Source: Puniceicoccales bacterium (GTDB taxonomy: Bacteria > Verrucomicrobiota > Verrucomicrobiia > Opitutales > UBA953). Taken from it: 12,169 bases of DNA. Below, piece after piece: positions 8,177 to 12,169 of this stretch (position 1 is the stretch's first letter; every line of letters starts with the position of its first letter). Location of the stretch: positions 1-12,169 of the forward strand of contig JAITXH010000089.1 in assembly GCA_031284845.1 (NCBI GenBank), in the 5' to 3' direction. The notes beneath the pieces are model-generated. The model ran no database searches and was not told the DNA's origin. It was given only the letters and a program-made list of their open reading frames with translations. Position numbers and translations under genes: made by a program.

Positions 8177-8512
8177 GGTTTTGCATCGCGCATGGAAACG
8201 GCAGTGCTGGCGAGAAAATAAGAAATGGATTGGACAAAAACCATAACGCCATTTGAATCCGCCAATCATTACCCGCATATTACATGAGAACATGGTAGTT
8301 TTTGTCAATCTTTTGGCTGTCTGCCGTTTACGACTTTCTAACTACGCACTGCAAGGTGCGCACTGGAAAAGCGCAAGCGGCGTCCATTTCAAAATCCTAA
8401 GCAAATCCCTCCCGCTTCTCATGCGACATGCAGGCCGGTAAATGCCGCGCCAAAGGTAATTTTTATCGTAAAAACAAAATCAAAGGAAACAGTCACTCCC
8501 AGTTCTCAATTC
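8177..8512. other. Spacer between divergent fmt and the VWA-like gene
   Basis: This 336-bp stretch separates two divergent starts and should hold promoters for both. It is more A/T-rich than the flanking genes. I see no convincing ORF: the upstream extension of fmt and two short frames of about 62-64 codons look like chance. TTGTCA at 8302-8307 resembles a -35 box, but no good -10 follows at 16-18 bp. No riboswitch, tRNA or strong palindrome was found. There is no Shine-Dalgarno at the normal distance before ATG 8513; the purine run AAAGGAAAC lies too far upstream. Confidence 0.6.
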
Positions 8513-10135
8513 ATGCCCGAAATAAACAACAAGGAACAGGACAACAAAGACACCACCGGAGAAACGAACAACACGGCACAGGAACCGGTTGGCGGGAATG
8601 CCGGGTCTATTTCGTCGCCTGACTCTGCCCCAGCAAAACCCTTGCTACTCCGGCCCATGAAACCGGCCTCTCCGCCGCCGGAGGCCCCCAGTGAAAGCAC
8701 CCTGCCCACTTCCCTCCCCCCTTTGCAGCCAGCCGTGCAAGCCCCCACGGGCAGCGCTCCGCGCATACGCTGGCAAAAAAACAGCGCACCGCACCATAGC
8801 GTTTCTCAAAAAAAAGCTTCGCCACCCCCGCCACCACCACCGCCATCACGCTCGGCATCCCGGCAAGCCGCACCACCGCCGCCCGATGCCCCACAACAAT
8901 TTGATTCACCGGCGACGCCAGACTTACCTCCGCCGCCACCGGCCCCTTCTACGAGGGCACCCGCGCCGGAAAAAGAAGCCGCTCCCGCTGCCGACACCGA
9001 TGCTGCCGACGCGCCAAAGCCCGTCTCCGAAAACAAAGGGGAAAAATACAGGCGCTTGCTGCGCACATTTTTCAGCGATGGTTTTTTTACCAGTCTCGCC
9101 GTTCATGCCGTCTTGATTGTGATCGCGATGCTTTGGGTGGTGAGCACTCTGACTCTGGACAAGGAGATAACCTATACCACTTTCCAAGTCCCGTCGGGCG
9201 GCGGCGACAAAGGCAGCGCCGAATTCAAAAAGAAAAAGAACCGAAAACAAGCGCGGGACATCTCAAAAAATCTGCAAAAGCTGTCCGTAAAAAGCTCATC
9301 CTCTAGGATTTCAATTCCGCAGATACCGCCTCCCGACTTTTCTTCTTTGCAAATTAATGAATTGCGAAGCGATTTGGCCAAAGGGCTTGGGCCAGGCTCT
9401 CTTGGGCCGGGATTCGGACCGGGGCCAGGGAGCATGAACAGTTTCGTCAGCTTCAAAATGGTCATGGGGCTGCGGATCGAAGCCCAAAATATAGCCGTCT
9501 ATCTCGATAATTCCGGCAGCATGACTCCCTATCTGGAGCGCGTGAAAAGTGAGATCTACGCACAATTTCCCAGAGCCGATATCTTCGAATACGACGGCAT
9601 CCGCGTCATAGTCAGAGAAAACACAGTCTTCATGGGACGCGCCTACACCAGCGACAACTATCGCGACAAAGGGCGCCCGTCGTTGCGATACCCTCCGCCG
9701 ACCTCCAACACCGCCACCCGCCAGCCTCCCGAAAAACTATCCTCAAAGGGGAAAGTCATCTGGCGGGATTACTCGGCAAATTTTGAAGCCGGTTCCGTTG
9801 GTGCGTGGATGGACATCATGTTATCCAAAAACTACGACGCCCTGATTGTGTTTTCCGACTTCCAAGACGGCGTCGTGCAAAGCGACAAATCCGGCGAGCA
9901 GCTTTACTACGAGACCTCGTTCAACTCAAAGATTACAGACAATAGGCTCGATCTGCATAAAGAATGGGAAGAGGACTGGCTGAGGCGTGTCGGCCAAGCG
10001 CCGAGAGGACGTCCCAAATTGTATCTGTTTTCCATCGAAGTCCAACCGCAGGCCATTTGGCAAAAATGTGTGCAAACCTCCGGTGGCGCGATTCGCATGA
10101 TGCCGGAATTGCGCGACGACAATGCGAGCTTTTGA
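8513..10135 (+). CDS. Proline-rich single-pass membrane protein with periplasmic VWA-like domain
   Basis: This 540-residue protein is not one I can name, but its architecture is clear. Residues 1-180 are hydrophilic and Pro/Ala/Ser-rich, with an eight-proline run near 105 and several PPPP clusters. A basic stretch (KYRRLLRTFF) leads into one membrane helix at about 191-213 (FFTSLAVHAVLIVIAMLWVV). No signal peptide precedes it, so the predicted topology is N-in, C-out. Outside come a GGG linker, a Lys-rich patch (KKKKNRKQ), a Ser/Pro stretch and a glycine-proline hinge at 291-307. The C-terminal domain starts near 325 with the strand NIAVYLDNSGSM; Asp332, Ser334 and Ser336 match the DxSxS metal-binding motif of von Willebrand A domains. 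DALIVFSDFQDG with Asp449 fits a later VWA strand and loop. The domain (about 215 residues) suits metal-dependent protein binding at the envelope, but the partner is unknown. The gene stands alone: divergent from fmt and separated from the efflux gene by a repeat-bearing spacer. The start has no visible ribosome binding site. Confidence 0.8.
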   Translation: MPEINNKEQDNKDTTGETNNTAQEPVGGNAGSISSPDSAPAKPLLLRPMKPASPPPEAPSESTLPTSLPPLQPAVQAPTGSAPRIRWQKNSAPHHSVSQKKASPPPPPPPPSRSASRQAAPPPPDAPQQFDSPATPDLPPPPPAPSTRAPAPEKEAAPAADTDAADAPKPVSENKGEKYRRLLRTFFSDGFFTSLAVHAVLIVIAMLWVVSTLTLDKEITYTTFQVPSGGGDKGSAEFKKKKNRKQARDISKNLQKLSVKSSSSRISIPQIPPPDFSSLQINELRSDLAKGLGPGSLGPGFGPGPGSMNSFVSFKMVMGLRIEAQNIAVYLDNSGSMTPYLERVKSEIYAQFPRADIFEYDGIRVIVRENTVFMGRAYTSDNYRDKGRPSLRYPPPTSNTATRQPPEKLSSKGKVIWRDYSANFEAGSVGAWMDIMLSKNYDALIVFSDFQDGVVQSDKSGEQLYYETSFNSKITDNRLDLHKEWEEDWLRRVGQAPRGRPKLYLFSIEVQPQAIWQKCVQTSGGAIRMMPELRDDNASF

Positions 10136-10189
10136 GAGGCATCGGAAGTTCACAGTCATAAGCTAGGATTGCACAAAGAGTTCACGCTT

Positions 10190-10280
10190 TAGGCAAGCCA
10201 CCGGCGCGGTGCCGCCGAGTAGAGTGGAAGCGGCGTCCCGCCGCTTGATGGACAGGTTCTAGGCAAGCCACCGGCGCGGT
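10190..10280. repeat. Direct-repeat pair flanking a GC-rich hairpin (REP-like element)
   Basis: The 20-mer AGGCAAGCCACCGGCGCGGT occurs at 10191-10210 and again, identical, at 10261-10280, preceded by T both times, with a 70-bp period. Each copy contains the small palindrome ACCG-GCG-CGGT. Between the copies is a perfect hairpin: AAGCGGCG (10228-10235), loop TCC, CGCCGCTT (10239-10246). This structured, GC-rich non-coding block with both direct and inverted repeats looks like a dispersed extragenic palindromic element; that interpretation is inference. It could also act as a transcript-end structure for the upstream VWA-like gene, but no T-tract follows the hairpin. Confidence 0.85.
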
Positions 10281-10394
10281 CCTGCCCTCCTCCCTGCCAA
10301 TGCCTTGATTCGACCTGATGCGCGATTCCTCTTGAGCAAGCAGACAGTCCATCCTACAAACCCGTTTTTGCAAAACGCTCCAAACTTCTCTTAT

Positions 10395-11864
10395 ATGACA
10401 CGTATGCCACTTCGCCGCATCACCGCCCTCGCACTACTGCCGCTGATATTCAACGGTTGTGCAGTCGGCCCCGATTACAAAACGCCCGAAATCAAAACGC
10501 CTCAAGCATGGCGTATCGAAACGCCATCAAATGCCAATTCGGTAGCCAACCTCCCCTGGTGGGAAATTTTTAAAGATGCGGAATTACAAGTGCTCATCCA
10601 AGAAGGCTTGTCCGCAAACAAAGACCTCAAAATTGCGTTGACCCGGCTTGTTCAGGCACGCGAAAGCGCAGAGATAGCGGAAGGTGCCTACCTTCCCACC
10701 GTCGGCTACACAGCCGGAGCCTATCGCTCGCGCCCAAAGTCATTTTCAGCCAATGGAATGCACGGTTTTTCGCTGGGCGGCAGTATCCAATGGGAAGTTG
10801 ATCTGTGGGGACGCCTGCGCCGCCTGAACGAATCAGCCGCCGCGCAGTATTTCGCTTCTGTCGAAAACAAAAACGCCACGGTGCTCGCACTCGTCGCGGA
10901 AATCGCAAACGGCTACTTCCGGCTGCGTATGCTGGACGCCCAACTCGCCACCTCCAGGCAAACAGCGGAAACCCGCGAAAAGGCCTACAAGCTCTCCAAA
11001 AGCAAACTCGATAACGGCGTAGGCAATCGCATTGACACGAGTTATTTTGAATCGGACATGCTCTCGGCGCAGGCGTCCATTTTCGAGTTTGAACGCGGTA
11101 TCGCCGTGCAGGAAAACGCACTCAATCTCCTGCTCGGGCGTCTCCCCGGCCCCATTGCCCGCAGCAATACTATACCTTCGCCCATCCTTCAGGAAATCCC
11201 CGCCGGACTGCCTTCTGAGCTTCTCTTGCGCCGGCCCGATGTGCGTGCCGCCGAGCATCAAGTGCGCGCCGCCAACGCAAAGATCGGTGCAGCCATTGCC
11301 GAGTTTTTCCCGAAAGTCTCTCTGACTGCCGCCCTTGGTTTTTTCAACCCCCAGTTGGGGCACTTGCTGGAACACGACAGCCTCGGGCGTCAAGGCGGCG
11401 GCGGGCTTCTGGGTCCGATCTTCGCCGGTGGCACCATTTATCACGGCGTCAAGCAAGCTGAAGCATTCACAAAGGAAACCGTGCTCGGCTACGAGCAGAC
11501 GGCGCTGAATGCCTTCCGCGAAGTGAATGACGCATTGGTGACCATCCGCAGCACACGCGAACGCATCCAGAAACTGGAAAAGCAAGTAGCTGTGCTCAGG
11601 GAAGCTCTTGAAAATACGCGCAAGGCCTATGAATCGGGCGTCCTGCCATTTCTCCCCGTATTGGATGCCGACCGCAATCTGTTCAGCGCGCAGCTTCTGT
11701 TGAACGATGTGCGCACGGCGGAGTTGGAATCGGCAGTTCAGCTATACAAGGCGCTTGGCGGCGGATGGCGTGCCGGGAATCTTAGCCAGCTTGTGAATGA
11801 AAAGGGTGAAATCACCGGCGGCCCGGGCGCAAAAGCAAAAGAGAAAAGCGAAGAAAAGAAATAA
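10395..11864 (+). CDS. NodT-family outer-membrane efflux channel (TolC-like)
   Basis: This is an outer-membrane factor of the OprM/CusC/NodT lipoprotein type. It forms a trimeric channel joining an inner-membrane pump and periplasmic adaptor to the exterior. It has 489 residues, the normal length. The leader MTRMPLRRITALALLPLIF is followed by NGCAVGPDYKTP; Cys22 is the predicted lipidated residue and VGPDY is the family's usual mature start. PWWEIFKDAELQVLI and the LTRLVQARE helix follow, then SIQWEVDLWGRLRR, and the hallmark RRPDVRAAE (279-287) with IGAAIAEFFPKVSLTAALG. The second half repeats the OEP helical pattern. The lipobox is imperfect: Phe and Asn sit at -3 and -2 where small or aliphatic residues are usual. 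The frame is open to ATG 10305, but those residues precede the signal peptide; ATG 10404 is an equally plausible start. The C-terminus has an unusual charged tail (KAKEKSEEKK). No adaptor or RND pump gene lies beside it, so its partners must be elsewhere. Confidence 0.93.
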   Translation: MTRMPLRRITALALLPLIFNGCAVGPDYKTPEIKTPQAWRIETPSNANSVANLPWWEIFKDAELQVLIQEGLSANKDLKIALTRLVQARESAEIAEGAYLPTVGYTAGAYRSRPKSFSANGMHGFSLGGSIQWEVDLWGRLRRLNESAAAQYFASVENKNATVLALVAEIANGYFRLRMLDAQLATSRQTAETREKAYKLSKSKLDNGVGNRIDTSYFESDMLSAQASIFEFERGIAVQENALNLLLGRLPGPIARSNTIPSPILQEIPAGLPSELLLRRPDVRAAEHQVRAANAKIGAAIAEFFPKVSLTAALGFFNPQLGHLLEHDSLGRQGGGGLLGPIFAGGTIYHGVKQAEAFTKETVLGYEQTALNAFREVNDALVTIRSTRERIQKLEKQVAVLREALENTRKAYESGVLPFLPVLDADRNLFSAQLLLNDVRTAELESAVQLYKALGGGWRAGNLSQLVNEKGEITGGPGAKAKEKSEEKK

Positions 11865-11893
11865 ACCGCGAGGCTTGCCCCTTCGCTCAAGCA

Positions 11894-11936
11894 ATACCAT
11901 TCGGTATAAAAACTTCTCTTTAGAAGAGGCGTTTTT
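11894..11936 (+). terminator. Possible tandem-hairpin terminator after the efflux gene
   Basis: Thirty bases past the stop is ATACC-ATTC-GGTAT (11894-11907). It is followed at once by a second hairpin, CTTCT (11913-11917), loop CTTT, AGAAG (11922-11926). An outer A5 (11908-11912) can pair with T5 (11932-11936) across a bulge, and the T5 supplies a short U-tract for a plus-strand transcript. The stems are short (5 bp each), so the call is tentative. Confidence 0.35.
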
Positions 11937-11947
11937 GGCCGTGGATA

Positions 11948-12098
11948 GACTCAGGCAGGCACTCATCTTAACCACGGATGACAAAAACAAAAAATAATCT
12001 CCAATCTCAAATTTCCGATCTCAAATCAAAAAACCGCCTCACTGCGTCCACACTAAGCGGGCAGACTCAGACAGGCGCTCATTTTAACCACGGATGAC
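11948..12098. repeat. Degenerate 35-bp direct repeat (two copies)
   Basis: Bases 11948-11982 and 12064-12098 match at 32 of 35 positions, starting GACTCAG and ending TTAACCACGGATGAC. The three differences are all transitions (G/A, A/G, C/T). The copies are 116 bp apart. Similar 'ACCACGGATGACGCGGAT' phrases are, as far as I recall, common as dispersed intergenic repeats in Verrucomicrobiota and some other phyla; membership in such a family is inference here. Confidence 0.8.
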
Positions 12099-12169
12099 GC
12101 GGATATTTTAAGATGGCCGCTGGAATCGGAAGACCCGCCGCCCAAAAAACGCCCTCCAATAAATTACAA

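Larger units (their letters stand above)
11865..12169. other. Non-coding tail downstream of the efflux gene
   Basis: These 305 bp hold no supportable ORF. From left to right there are two small hairpins, the second a candidate terminator; two copies of a degenerate 35-bp repeat (annotated separately); and between them an A/T-rich stretch with ATCTCAAAT at 12004-12012 and 12018-12026. After the second repeat copy the sequence runs on to the window end with nothing recognisable. It reads as repeat-laden intergenic DNA. Confidence 0.6.

Noticed and set aside
8177..8308. 44-residue N-terminal extension of Fmt
   Set aside because: Fmt proteins begin at the first strand (MIRLVFFGS); the extension has no homology-like features and lies in A/T-rich spacer.
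10305..10394. 30-residue extension of the efflux channel before the signal peptide
   Set aside because: It would place a polar stretch ahead of the lipoprotein signal peptide; the ATG at 10395 or 10404 gives a normal leader.
11797..11997. A 66-codon Lys/Arg-rich ORF overlapping the end of the efflux gene
   Set aside because: It starts inside the efflux coding sequence in another frame and ends in repeat-bearing intergenic DNA, with no start signal.
11948..12098. A minimal CRISPR array
   Set aside because: There are only two copies, which differ at three sites, with an 81-bp intervening stretch, no third repeat and no cas genes.

Overview
The window is GC-rich bacterial chromosomal DNA with an ordinary housekeeping backbone and two large envelope proteins that I cannot place in a named family. 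Three things point, by inference only, to Verrucomicrobiota and probably an Opitutaceae-like relative: the style of the giant repeat protein, the proline-rich VWA-like protein with its glycine/proline linker, and GC-rich palindromic and 'ACCACGGATGAC' type intergenic repeats. There is no rRNA, tRNA, phage, transposase or CRISPR in the window.

Layout. (1) 1-5003, plus strand: a giant membrane-anchored protein whose 5' end lies outside the window. It is built from repeated beta-rich modules, with six central membrane helices and one C-terminal helix. (2) 5039-6190, minus strand: a MalY/PatB-type PLP-dependent C-S lyase/aminotransferase, convergent with the giant gene. (3) 6409-7179, plus strand: a ComF-family phosphoribosyltransferase-like protein, divergent from malY/patB. 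(4) 7202-8176, minus strand: fmt, methionyl-tRNA formyltransferase, tail-to-tail with comF. (5) 8177-8512: a spacer between divergent genes. (6) 8513-10135, plus strand: a 540-residue membrane protein with a proline-rich cytoplasmic N-terminus, one membrane helix and a periplasmic VWA-like domain carrying a DxSxS motif. (7) 10136-10394: a spacer with a 20-base direct repeat flanking a perfect 8-bp hairpin. (8) 10395-11864, plus strand: a NodT-family outer-membrane efflux channel without an adjacent pump. (9) 11865-12169: a non-coding tail with a possible terminator and a degenerate 35-bp direct repeat.

The genes do not form one pathway. Each is separated from its neighbours by a strand change or a repeat-bearing spacer, so most are probably single-gene transcription units. 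The most unusual element is the giant protein. Its first 300 or so residues are a near-gapless paralogue of residues about 1087-1410, and four further related modules recur every 170-190 residues between about 555 and 1240. Positively charged loops place both module blocks outside the cytoplasm. The VWA-like protein is the second item worth following up.
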